Source: Posidonia oceanica (Eukaryota > Streptophyta > Magnoliopsida > Alismatales > Posidoniaceae). Taken from it: a stretch of 64,000 nt of DNA. The DNA is taken from positions 27,750,001-27,814,000 of the forward strand of contig JAZBRS010000039.1 of assembly GCA_037176725.1 (NCBI GenBank). The letters are read 5' to 3'. Shown one piece after another: positions 9,741 to 20,931 of the stretch. Under the pieces are notes generated by a model. The model worked only from the letters and a program-made list of their open reading frames with translations, searched no databases and was not told the origin of the DNA. Position 1 is the first letter of the stretch; every line of letters starts with the position of its first letter. Both the position numbers and the translations under genes were made by a program.

Positions 9741-11807
9741 CTGGGGGCGACCAGCTGGGGACGCCAGATGGCGTAGCTTGACGACGCGGGTCTGCAGAGG
9801 TTCTGGACTCCGGATTGGATGCTGGGGACTTTGCTGCATTGTGATGGCTGCAAGTCTGGCCAGAGGGCCTGAGATGATGATGATAATGAATATGCAATTG
9901 TTGACACCCCATCTTGGCAGGCTTGGACCCTTGGAGCCCTCTTGGTGATTGCTGGATCAAACCCCCAACCAAACCCTAACCCTAATCCTCCTCTCTACCC
10001 TTCAAAATCAGCCTGTCTTGACCTAAACCTTTGCCCCCTTTCCCATCCTCAAAACCTAACCAAAATCCATAGGGAAACCCACCACTATCCACCCAACAAA
10101 CCTACCCAAAGACCTAGAAATTTCCAAACCTAACCTATTCCCAAAAACCCTAGAAAACTTAGGAGAAACTACCCTTTTTCTACACCTTGAAACCCCTCCA
10201 AAACCTCCTTAGAATCAAACCAAAACTTTAGGCCCAACACTTCAAACCCTAGACTACCCACTCACCAATTTTCACCCCATTCCAAGACCATTAAAACCCT
10301 CTTTCACCCAAATTATCCTCTTCTCTCTCCGGGATTATCATTTTCTCTCTCCTCTCTCTCTCCTGATTAACATCTCTCCTTTCATCCCTTTTTCATCCTT
10401 TTTCTGGTCTGGCTGTGGGCCCCCTCTGTGCTTCTATCCCTCCTCTATCTTATCCCTATTTTTACTTTACTTTTAGCACTTCTTCTGAATTTTAATAAAT
10501 CACTTTCCTCCAACCCATCTCTTTTCCTCTTATCTCCCTCTTTTTTTTCCATTTCTTTCTTCCTTCCCTTTTCCTTTTCTCCCTCTTGCAAAAATCCACA
10601 AAAACCCATAAAAATCTGTAAAATCTCAAAACACAAAAGAAACAAATCAGAATCCTAAGAAAAACAATTAAAAAATGTTAAACAAGCAATTAACAACTTA
10701 AACTTAACTTAAGCAAGCTAAAAAGAAAACCAAGCATGCAAACTAAAAAATGCAAAACAAATCAAAAGAAAGCACTGAAAAATCAAGGAAAAAGCTAAAA
10801 TAAAATCAAAACCCACCAAAAATAAAAACCCCATCAGAAGAATTAAAAAACAAACCCAAAAAGAAGAATTAAAAATCAAATACTAAAACAAGTAATTAAA
10901 GAAGGCAAAAGACTTAACCTAGTAAACTTAAGAAAAACAAGTTAAAAACTTAATTAAAAAAAGAAGAGAAAAACACATCTGAAAGACCTAAAAATAAAAC
11001 ACCCTATCAAACCAGAAAAATCCAACTAAAAACTTCAAGAAAAATCAATAAATAAAAAATCAAGACATAACTTAAAAGACTTAAGAAAGAAAAAACTTTA
11101 ACAAGACTACAACTTAAAAACCTAAAACCAACCCTGATTAATAGGAAAATAAATCCTAAAAAATCCTAATTAATATCCTAAATGTCCAACAAGGGAAATA
11201 CAATTTTTAAAACAATTTAAAAAAGGCTTAACAAACATTTAATCAAGTGAAAATCGATTAAAAACAAAACCAAAGCCCTAAAACCCTAATCAAGCCCAAA
11301 ATACTTTAATCAACTCAAAATAACCATTAAAAATCTTAATTAAAATCCTAATCTACAGCACAATCCTTCTGGCATTTTTATTTATTTTTAGTTTATTTTT
11401 ACCTATTTTATTTACCCATCCTACCCTCTCTTTCTCTCTTACTTTTCTTTTCTTTCTTACCTTTCCTTGCTGGGCTCAATCCGGCCCGTCTCCTTTTTCT
11501 TTTATTTCTTTGTTTTTTTTTTCCTTCAGCCCGCACAGTCCGGCCCACGCACTCCTTCTTCCTCCTCCTCCTTCTGTGTTTTTTTTTTCCACAGTTCCCT
11601 TCCCGCGAGCTGCTGCCAACAGTCTTCCCTCCATCCATTCGAATTCAACCATCCATCCCGTCGTCTACAGCAGCTCGCCGCCCCTCCTTCATCTCAGCGC
11701 CTTTTCCGGAGGCTTTGAATGCCGGTCGACTCGCCGACATCCATCGCGTCTGCTGCAGTGCCGCCGATGAGTTTGAATTCAGCAGCGCGCCAACAGCAGC
11801 TCCTCCT

Positions 11808-11817
11808 GATATAAGCC
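11808..11817 (+). promoter_or_regulatory. Candidate TATA box of solo LTR F
   Basis: TGATATAAGC lies about 1.9 kb into the LTR, followed within ~40 bases by a GAGAGAGAGAGG leader. The position matches the E1 LTRs (5020 and 32687). As a solo LTR it could still start transcription towards 15632 and on, antisense to the E1 extra ORF. Confidence 0.5.
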
Positions 11818-14804
11818 CTTTCTTCCTTCAATTTCCAGAGGGATCAGAGAGAGAGAGGAACGACCATCAGTGCGAGTAGTCAGAGAGAGCAAGCCACCTG
11901 AGAGTTATCAGACCAGAATCCCTTCTTCCCCACCTGTGCGACCCGTTCTCCCTTCTTCCTCTTCATCCTTCCAGTTCAGGAGAGAGCAGAAGAGAGTTCG
12001 AGAGTCCAGTGCATCCCGGAGAGGCCACCCAATCCCAGAGCAGTCCCCTCCTGAAACCTCTCCCATTCCTTCCTCAAAACTCAGCAGACTCTTCCCCTTC
12101 TTTTCCAATAAACTAACACCCTTCCTAGCCTTCGTCCTTCTCCCAATTCCTTCCCCAAGTTCACCCAGAAACCCAGTCATTTCCCAGCATCGTTCCCCAG
12201 CCATTCCACCACCTAACCTGCCCTGAAACACCACCTGAAGCCAACCGCAACCCAACACAACCCACCAGACAATTCCCCTCACCACAGCCCGCTGCTTCCT
12301 TCCAAACTCCACCCAGAAATCCACCAGACATCCACCTTCCCAGAGCCTCCGACAGCAAACCAAACCATCCAACACAGACCTTAAACTCCACTTCAAACAC
12401 CTAACCTTGTTTCTGTCGGAAATCAACCCAGACCTCAAATTCCCCTCCACTCGCACCAGAACCCCTCTCCAAGCATCCAACCCTACTCCCCGCACCTCCA
12501 GCAACCTCCCGGAGGGCTTCGCTCTGCCAGACGAGCAGCAATAGCTTCTCCCCACCTCCGGCTGTATCAGACGAACCCAAAAGTGCCGGATCTCCCTCCA
12601 GCCTTCGCAGCTCACGTCTGACCACCTGGGAAGCTCCGGAGGATCGTTCTGAGGCGACTCCAGCCTTCGCGAGCCGCTGGAAGTCTCCCCTGCAACCAGA
12701 CGACGACCACCGGCCGACTCCGACACTGCCGAGGTTGGGAGCGCCTTCCGGACGCGATCGCAGGTACCACTCGCTCCCCCCTCTCTCTCTCCTCCTCCTG
12801 CTGCTTCTCCGCCAGTCAGAACCGAGTTCCGAGCGTTCCAGACGCAGTTGCAGTTCGCCGGACAGTTCTCCTTCTCCGGCGCCGGCTGCTCTTCCTCCGG
12901 ACACTCCGACCAACAGAGCGAGCTCTAGATCGTTCCCAGAGCTCCGGACGGTCGCCGGCCACGCCCTCCGCCAGTCCCGTGCATCCTCAGCCTCCCCTGT
13001 CGGCGGCCACGAGCTCTGGAAGCTTTATGCTACAGTGCTCGTCGCCGTCGACGAACTACTGTTCATTTATTTCTTTTGTTATATAGTTTTAGGTGTAAAT
13101 ATTGCATATCTGCCTTAAGTTTTTCAATTTTTGCACTTTGGTCCTTCTGTCTTTATTTCAGCTTAGTTTTTAATTAAATACTATGCTAAATTGCTGTCTT
13201 TATTTATGTTTTTCAGTATTTGCAATCTGGTCCATTTACTGTGCTGTGCTGTTATGATATTTTGCATTTTAGCCCCTCTGTTTTCGTTTTTTGCACATAG
13301 GTCCTGCATCAAATCAGATCATTTAACTGCATATATTTTACCATACTGCATTGCATTCTAGGTCCCTGCATGTTTCTGTTTTAGCATGTAAGTCCATGCA
13401 CTGTAGAAACTTAGGTTCTGATTTTTATTTTTGGTTGATGCATTACATATTTGCCCCTCCACTTTATCATTTTTGCAGTTGGGTCCATTTTAAATGGACA
13501 GTAACTGTGCTGCATGAATTTTGGCTTATCATATTGCATTTTCAACCCTGTTCTTTCCAAAAATTACACTGCAGTCCTGTTGTTTGATTTTCAGAGCATG
13601 TTTTTCATACTAAATTGCATTTTCAGCCCCTGCATGATTTCAAAATCACACATAGGTCCTTGCATCTTTTAAAAAATCATGTGAAAAGACCATTTTGCCC
13701 CTAGGTTGCATTCTAGCTCCTATGCCTACCAAATTGCATACAGACCTTCCACTAGTATTCCCAGACTCCCCAAAACCCTGTTTTCTGGAAAATTTGCATT
13801 TTAGACCCCAGTTTTTCCAAAATTGCTTTCTGATCCCTTTCTGGTTTCAAAACCTCTTTTAATGCATACCCTCTTTTCAAAACAACTTTCTGAGTCTAGT
13901 TTTTTGCCAAATAGACCTCTGTCTTCCCCTGTTTTCAAAATCCTTTCCCAGGGAACCCTGTTTTCTGGGAAATTTGCATTTTTAGCCCCTTTTCTTTTTC
14001 AAAATGCCTTCTGAACTCCTGGCTTTTCCCAGTTTCTTATCATTGCTTTTTCCTGCTTTTGCATGCATCCTGCACTCATCTAGTCTTGCATTTTAGCATC
14101 TTCTTGCACACACTAAGCACTTTTAGCTCCCTTTCACTTGGGAGAACCTTTTGCACATCCCTAGGACCTCCTGAACACCTAGATCTGTTCTTCTCCCCTG
14201 TTCTGGCCCTTCTGCCTTGAAGCTGCGATATCTTCCAATCCGACCGTTGGATTCTCTCAAGTAAGCTGCCCAAGCGACCGCAGCGAAGTGCTCTTCAGTG
14301 TGGACCAGACAGATTTCAGATCAGGCTCCCGGATTTCCAGGTATGTCCTCCTGAACCCCTGCATTGCATTCATTTGCATGCCATTTGCACAGTTTTTCTT
14401 GTTTTCGCTTTCTGTCTCTTTGAGCATGTAGAATAAGGCCTCCCCTTTCTGCTTGTATCTCCAAATCCCTGTTTCACGTACCCCTGTGTGTTTTGTGTTG
14501 AGTTTTCCCTGGATCTATCACTTAATGTGGCTTTCTTCTCCCTTTTCCACGATCCGATCGCATCGCGAGCTTTGGGCAGCATGCGAGACACACCGTGGAA
14601 CGGTTTAGTGGGAAACAGTAGCTAAGAAGTGGTAATCCCTCCATTTGCACACTCTCCCTTCTGTAGGTCTTCACACCTACTTTGAGTGGTCCTAAACAAC
14701 GTCTGTTCTTACACACACGTTGTTTTGCCTCCCCTTTGGCCTCTTCTAATCTTTTCCTGCATTCTTGCATTTGCATGGCTTTTCTGAGGTTTTCGCTTCG
14801 CTGT

Positions 14805-15005
14805 TTTGGCACCGTTCCGCGTGCCCGCTCTCGTTCTGGCACCGTTTTGCATGCCTCTTTGCTTTCTTGTCTCGTTTTGCGTGCTGCCTAGTTTTCTCGC
14901 TTGTTTTGCGTGCCGGTTTTGTTCTTTTGCTTCGTTTTGCGTGCCTTTCTGGTTTCTCACCTTGTTTTGCGTGTTTTACACCGTTTTCCCTTGCATGTCA
15001 GTTGC
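14805..15005 (+). repeat. LTR minisatellite, solo LTR F copy
   Basis: Degenerate ~30-bp units contain GGCACCGTTTTGCGTGCC-like words. This is the homologue of the arrays at 1593, 29235 and 50684, and its units are more eroded here. Confidence 0.75.
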
Positions 15006-15280
15006 ATTGCATGGTTTCCTCTTTGTTTTGCTTTCTCGCCTGCATTTGCATATAGGGCTGTGATGCTTACTGCCTGGAGTTCTCACGAGTTAGGTTTCGC
15101 CTAATTCGGAACACAGACAGCATAGCTGAGCACTTAGAGAGCACGTTTACTTCCTTGTTTTGTTTCTCCCCACTTAGAGCACACCTAGAGCATTCATTCA
15201 GGCATTTATAGGCACATAGGCATTCAATCCTGCATCTTTCTGCGTATGCGAGCGTAAGCCTAGAAAGACCGATTCTCGGG

Positions 15281-15313
15281 CGTGTCGGGGGTGCCTAATA
15301 CCTTCCCCGCGCG
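15281..15313 (+). other. Conserved LTR stem-loop, solo LTR F copy
   Basis: Same structure as at 1331. Compared with the commonest version, CAC has become TAC and CACG has become CGCG; both changes leave G-T wobble pairs, so the stem is preserved. Confidence 0.6.
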
Positions 15314-15775
15314 TAACAGGAGTCCTTACCCTGTCTTTTGGCCCGCAATGACCGTACTGCCCTTATCCTAGGCTAGAGTCATCTCATTTGCATTTGTTTG
15401 CATTTGTTTTCCTTTGCATTGCTTTGCTTTGCATTTCTTGCTCGATTTTGCACGTTAATTCACGCATTTCCCCGATTTTCCTTGTCTCCCGTTAATAGAC
15501 ATGGTGGCGACTTTGATTTGTCTTATCTTTCCTTTTTCTCCTCGATTCCAAGTGTTTTCAAGTTGAGCCTCTTCCTCGGATCTCAATCGCCGCTGGGAAA
15601 TAGCGAGCCTGATTCCGATCGGGATCGCTACAGCAATGCATTGAACAATCTTGAAGTGCAAGCAGATAGCGGAAACAGTTTTCATTGATAAAACTTGATG
15701 AGTACAATGCCTGTGACAGGCCAAAAGATGTACAGCATGACTTGAAAGAAGGCCACATGATGATTGCACAATGGC

Positions 15776-16979
15776 CTAGTCAGTTCGGGCCTTTTTCGAC
15801 TGCCTGGAGTCGGGGAAAAGGGGCCCGCCTGGCGGAACCTCAGAAATAGGCCAAAGCTCTCGGACTTCAGCTTCATATTCTGGGGTGTATCCTACACCTC
15901 TCACTGCTGCAATGTCCGTTGATTGGACTCCATGCTGCATCAGACTAGCGAGCTTCTTGGTTGGGGTAGTTGTGCTGAGAGGGTACATCTGTAGAAGCTC
16001 GGGCGCTGTACTGTCAATGAAGGCGCCCTGCCGGAAGCCGAACTGGCGCATGACCTTGATTGGATGGTACTCTACGCCTGCTGTGAAGCCTGGTAGAATG
16101 ATCAGCCGTACGTCGCGCGCGCTGAAGAAGACAGTAAATGACTCAGCTACAGAGGGGACAATACGCCAGGTTACAGCGTCGTCAGTCAGTGCTGATAGCT
16201 TCTCATATTCTTCTTTGACGCTCTTGTCTGTCTTGGCACAGACGCTGCTGCAGTAAGCTTCAAAGGCATGCACTTGAGGGCGCAAGAGGTTCGTCTCTAA
16301 GTGCGCGGTCAGCCAGACTTGTATGAGTGCTCCGCAACCGTGGAAGTGGCGGCAGCGATGAGAGATGCGGTCCAGCCCGCGATAGGTCTCTGCCAGGACA
16401 ACCGGTGCCAGGTCTATGTGCTGGGTCACCACAGCTAACGCAATTTCTGCAACCTCAATGGCCACCGTTAGTCGGCCATGAGTAAAGATCAGCTCGCCCA
16501 GGAAGTGGATAACAAATCCTCGGAGCCACAGCTCATCTCCGAGTTCTACGCGCTTGTTCATGATATCATCGAAGTGCGCGAGGCGAAGCATAGGTTCAGG
16601 CCCACTGGTGCAGATTAGTTTCTGTTGGCAGGTTCGAGTGGGGAGCCCAGTTAGCTGGCTAAGGACCTTGAGATATCCATCTCGCCTCATGAAAACAGGC
16701 GGCCCCAGGATCTTGGAAAAGCCGCAGATCCGACGCACCTCTTCTAGTGTAGGTGTTAGCTCAGTTTTGTTGAAACGGAAGACATGATGCGCCGGTTTCC
16801 AGAATCTTGCGGCGGCACACAGAAGGTGACGGCTGACTTCCACGTCAGCGGCCTTCAGCAGCTTAGTTGGGATCCCCCAAGAGGCGTAGCTGTTCACAGT
16901 CTTGTAAAGTGAGCCTGCTGATCCATTCTCGCAGGGCTTCCGAGCAGTGTGCGGGAGTCAGCAGAGTTGGGAAGCCCAT
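15776..16979 (-). pseudogene. E1 extra ORF: DUF7745 / plant-mobile-domain-like protein, one frameshift
   Basis: A protein of about 400 residues is encoded downstream of integrase on the same strand. I chose the ATG at 16977-16979 because its frame (MGFPTLLTPAHCSEALREW...) continues naturally into the longer frame if one base of the G-run at 16874-16878 is extra. The long frame has RFWKPAHHVFRFNKTELTPTLEEVRRICGF, then FVIHFLGELIF, then LAETYRGLDRISHR and FHGCGALIQVWLTAHLE. Those last motifs match the plant DUF7745 family, related to the aminotransferase-like plant mobile domain, which is found in plant transposable elements and in some host proteins. Its biochemical role is unknown. The C-terminus ends EVPPGGPLFPDSRQSKKARTD, a basic tail that may be a nuclear signal (inference). 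It is not an env or integrase domain. Family identification is by memory of motifs. Confidence 0.72.
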
Positions 16980-18522
16980 TGCACTGGTTGCAGAGACACA
17001 GGCTGATAGTTGCAGAGCTTGAAGGTACCTGCTATCAATAAACAGTCAGATCTCGCAGGTATGTAATCTTTGACAACAAGCAGAAGCTGAGACTGAAAAT
17101 GTAGTTCCATATGCATCATAGCAGTCAATAACAGAACATAGCAATTAAGCACAAATAGGTAAGGGGATTATGCAGCAGTCTTGTGGGGGCGAGGGCCGGC
17201 AGGAGATCTGGACCAGCGCAGCTTGAGTGTCGTCGATGCGCTCTGCTGGGGAGAAGTACTGCCTCAGGGCCTGAGCGTGTTGCAGAGCGGAGAGATTGGT
17301 GGAAGAGGAAAGGAATGAAAGAGGAAGATGCATGTATGCATGATGCAGGTGATATGCTTATGATGATGAGTATTATGCTTGGATGGGTGAGTATGCTTGG
17401 ATGAATGAGTATGCTTGGATAGGTGAGTATGCTTGGATAGGTGAGTATGCTTGGATAGATGAGTATGCTTGGATGCCCTCAGCATACGGAGTGCTTTGGT
17501 GCCTGCTGCGAAGGAAGGGAGTGGTTCCTAACTCACTGGGCCCTACCTAGACTCTTGGCTTGCTGGTGGCGCTCCGGAACGGGTTGTTGGCATTATACAG
17601 GTGGTGGTGTGGTGAGGACAGGCTACTGGCCGCGCTCTCAGGACCTACACCTATTCTTTCAGCTCTCTTTTTTTTGATTGAATTCTCCCTCATAGGTGTG
17701 CAGTCTTTCTCTGCCCCTAGCTAGGAGAAGGTGAGTGTTCGCTCTTAGGGGGATGTGGTAGACCGTTTTAAGCTCGACATGCTGGGGGTCTCTAGTGAAG
17801 CATGGGGATAATGGTGCCTGTGTTTTTCGGGCTACATTTCTTTTCTTCTTCTTTTTTTTTGTTTTGTTTTTTTTTGTTTGTTGTTTCTTTTTTTTGCTTG
17901 CTTTTTTTCCCTTTTTTTTTGGTTTTTGTTCTATCTCTTTTCTCTTTTTTTTTTTTTTTTTTGCTTGTTGTTTTGCTTTTCTCTCTTTTTTTCAGGCTTT
18001 TGCTATCCCCATTTTGGTGGCAAAAGGAGGGTGTTTGAAATGTAATGGATTTAGGTTTTGGGTCTGCTGTGTGATGGGTAGAAGGAGCAGGGTTAGACTG
18101 CACACCCCTACCTCTAAGGCCGGCTTCTGTCTTCGTCTTCTGTTCCTTGGATGTGCCCAAGCCTAGGTGTCTACCCTCACTCTTTTTCAGACTCACAACC
18201 TAACATTTTTCTCCCTCAGAGGTGTATGTCCTTACGAGATTAGGCGGTTCGCCTGTCCTCGTTGGTGGTGGCTCCCTCACTAGCTAAGACATCAGAGTAG
18301 TGCCAGGTGAGGTAGGGTGACTCTTTCCAGAGCAGGCAAGCACTTCTGGTTTTCATCACCAGGCATTAGGTACAATGCTTGAGAGGATGACGATGATGAT
18401 TCGAAAGGAAGGGACGCAAGAGTTGAAAGGATGATGATGATGATTTGAAATAAAGATGAAGCAAGGAGGCGAGAATGCAAGCACGAGTGGGAGAAGGGCA
18501 TCTACAACGGGGCCGCTTTCGG
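16980..18522 (-). other. E1 spacer between integrase and the extra ORF
   Basis: About 1.5 kb without a credible gene. It contains an A-rich tract on the sense strand (T-runs at 17830-17990 on the plus strand), a short tandem repeat (17385-17475) and unique sequence. The spacing suggests the extra ORF is expressed from a spliced or separate transcript, since a ribosome would not reach it from pol; this is inference. Confidence 0.55.
17385..17475 (-). repeat. Short tandem repeat in the E1 spacer (18 bp unit)
   Basis: Five to six copies of an 18-bp unit, TATGCTTGGATAGGTGAG with variants, lie head to tail. They give a meaningless histidine/threonine-rich ORF on the minus strand. Confidence 0.88.
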
Positions 18523-19869
18523 CTACTGATAGTACTTCTTCAGATAGCAGAGGTTGACGGGCTCAAACTGCTCGACCCGGTCCATATCTTCAAGAGTTAC
18601 AGCGCCTCCCGAAAAGATCTGCCTGACCACAAAGGGGCCACGCTAGTTGGGTCGGAATTTCCCTCGACCGTCAGGCAAATGAATGGCGCGCAAGACAAGG
18701 TCCCCTGGCCGAAAGTTTCTAGGCTGGACCTTTTTCAAGAATGCTCTGGCCATCGGCTTCTGATAGCAGTGAGCGTTGTGCATAGCTTGCAGTCTGCGCT
18801 CATCAATTAAGTTCAATTGGATGCAGCGGTCTTCAACCCATTCTGCCTCTTCCAGCTCAGCTTCTCGTAGGATCCGCAGAGAGGGGATCTCTACTTCAAC
18901 AGGTAACACCGCTTCCATTCCGTACACCAGAGAGTACGGGGTGGCTCCTGTAGAGGTCCGGATTGATGTCCTGTACGCCCAGAGTGCGTACGGGAGCTTG
19001 TCATGCCAATCCTTGTGGGTTTCTACCATTTTCTTTAGAATTTTGACAATGTTCTTGTTTGCAGACTCCACTGCTCCGTTCATCTGTGGCCGATAGGGTG
19101 AGGATCGATGATGCTTGATCTTGAGACTCTGCAGGTATTCCTCGATCCTTTTGGCAATGAAGTTTGTGCCATTATCAGAGATGACTGAGTGCGGGACCCC
19201 ATATCGGGCAATGATATTGTTCTTGATAAATTTTTCTGTTGCCACAGCGGTGACTGTTCTGTAAGAGGTTGCTTCCACCCACTTGGTAAAGTAATCGATC
19301 GCTACCAGAATGTAACGATGACCATTTGAAGCAGCAGGGTGGATGGCGCCAATGACATCGATCCCCCAGGTGGAGAAAGGCCATGGCGAAGACATGTTGT
19401 GCAGCTGATGTGGAGGGGCCTTGATGAAGTTACCATGAATCTGATAGTTGTGGCATCTACGCACGAACCGGCAGCAGTCAGCTTCCATGGTCTGCCAGAA
19501 ATATCCCTGGAGCATGATCTTCTTGGCCAGGAGGACGCCGTTCATGTGTGGGCCACAGGTCCCTGCATGCACTTGGAGCATCAGCGTGTCAGCCTCCGAT
19601 TTGTTCAGGCAGCGCAGTAGCATCTGATTGTATGACCTTCTGTACAGCTGCCCAGCCCCCAACACATACTTTGACGCCAGACGCGCCAGAGTTCTCTTGT
19701 CTGCTGCTGCGGTATCGAGAGGAAAGCTGCCAGACTCTAGGAAAGATTTTATATCTCGATACCAGGGCTGCTCCTCTGCTGGATCCGCCTCTTCTATGTT
19801 CAGGCAATATGCAGGCTGCTCAATGCGAGTAACAGATACATCCACTGCACCGTCTTCGGATATAGTGAG
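18523..19869 (-). pseudogene. E1 integrase (Tat type, no chromodomain), one in-frame stop
   Basis: This is the C-terminal domain of the E1 polyprotein, about 450 codons. The zinc-binding HHCC region is visible (HAGTCGPHMNG, then CCRFVRRCHNYQ). The catalytic core has the first Asp in WGIDVIG, the second in VISDNGTNF and the Glu in NGAVESANKNI, the retroviral DD35E arrangement. A GPF module (RGPFVVRQIF) follows, then a short tail ending KKYYQ at 18523. A TAG at 18643-18645 stands where a Trp codon would be expected just before RGPF. There is no chromodomain, as expected of Tat and unlike element A. Upstream, a TAG at 19870-19872 separates it from RNase H in the same frame. Confidence 0.92.
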
Positions 19870-20931
19870 CTAGGATGCCAAAGTTGCCAATGCGTCTACG
19901 TACGCGTTCTTGGCTCTGTTCATGTATGTGAAGCAGATGCTCTCAAATTCTTCCATCAGCCTCAGCAAGTGTTCGTGATACGGCACAAGCTTGGGATCTT
20001 TTGTCCAGAAGTCGCCGTTCACTTGAGAAATTACCAGCATGGCATCACCGTGCACATGCAGCTTCTGCGCCTCATGTTCGAGGGCGACTTTCAACCCTAG
20101 GATGCATGCTTCATACTCCGCTTCATTGTTTGTGCATGCGAAAGTCAGCTTCCTCGCGAAGGGAATCATCTGTCCCTGGGGCGTGGTCAGTACTGCGCCT
20201 ACGCCTCGGCCCCTTTTGTTGACTGCACCATCAAAGTAGAGCTGCCATTCCTCTTGCTTCTCAGGATTTTTCTGCTCAGAGTCCTCCATTGAAAAGAGAA
20301 TGTCTTCATCAGGGAACTGTGTCTGGAGGGGTTGGTATTCAGGCAGAGGAAGGTCAGCAAGATGGTCTGCCATGGCCTGACCCTTCATGGATTTCTGTGT
20401 GACAAAGGTGATGTCGTACTGAGACAATAACACCTGCCACTTAGCACATCTGCCCACCATGGCCGGCTTCTGAAAAAGGAACTTGATAGGATCATGCCGG
20501 CATAAGAGCTGTACTGGGTATGCCATCATGTAGTGCCTTAGTTTCTGTGCAGCCCAGACAAGGGACAAACAGGTCTTCTCTAGTGTACTGTACCTGGCTT
20601 CGCATTCATTAAACTTCTTGCTCAGGTAATAGATGGTGCGCTCCCTTCTACTAGATTCATCATGTTGGCCCAAGACGGCGCCCATGGAATGCTGCGTGGT
20701 AGAAAGGTAGAGAAGCAAAGGTCTCCCTGGTATAGGCGGGACCAGGACAGGAGGCTTGATCAGCAGCTGCTTGATCTTGGCAAATGCAGCCTGACACTCC
20801 TCGCTCCAGTGAATCTGTGCATTCTTCTTCAAGAGCTTGAATATGGGCTCGCAGATGGGCGTAAGCTGTGCAATGAAGCGGCTAATATATTGTAAACGCC
20901 CAAGCAGACTTCTGACTTCTTTTTCAGTCCT
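19870..20931 (-). pseudogene. E1 RNase H and second (archaeal-type) RNase H
   Basis: The frame continues RT after the frameshift at 20932-20936 and ends at the TAG 19870-19872. The first RNase H region begins near LLLYLSTTQHSMGAVL and includes the TIYYLSKKF and EARYSTLEKTCLSLVWA motifs. After a linker, a second domain starts LYFDGAVNKRGRGVGAVL and continues NNEAEYEACILGL, GDAMLVISQ and YVDALATLA, giving the D-E-D-D set of an archaeal-type RNase H. Tandem RNase H domains are a known peculiarity of Tat-clade elements and are the strongest lineage marker here. All second-domain acidic residues are visible. Confidence 0.92.

Larger units (their letters stand above)
9894..15637 (+). mobile_element. 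F: solo Tat LTR with target duplication, inserted in the E1 3' untranslated region
   Basis: The LTR runs 9899-15632 (5,734 bp), starting TGTTGACACCCC and ending GGGATCGCTACA, in the opposite orientation to E1. It is flanked by GCAAT at 9894-9898 and 15633-15637. It is clearly related to the E1 LTR along its length but more divergent than the two E1 LTRs are from each other. No primer site, polypurine tract or coding sequence accompanies it, so it is a solo LTR left by LTR-LTR recombination. Its insertion post-dates E1. Order inside: A/C-rich U3 (10000-11400), TATA candidate, GC-rich block (11880-13030), low-complexity 'tgcat' region, minisatellite, conserved stem-loop. ORFs of up to 272 aa fall in low-complexity sequence and resemble nothing. 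Confidence 0.94.

Noticed and set aside
11908..12726. 272-aa minus-strand ORF in solo LTR F, with a partial counterpart at 4207-4764 in E1
   Set aside because: Related LTR blocks give similar Trp/Gly-rich frames, but frames and stops are not conserved between E1 and F and no domain is recognisable; it is compositional.
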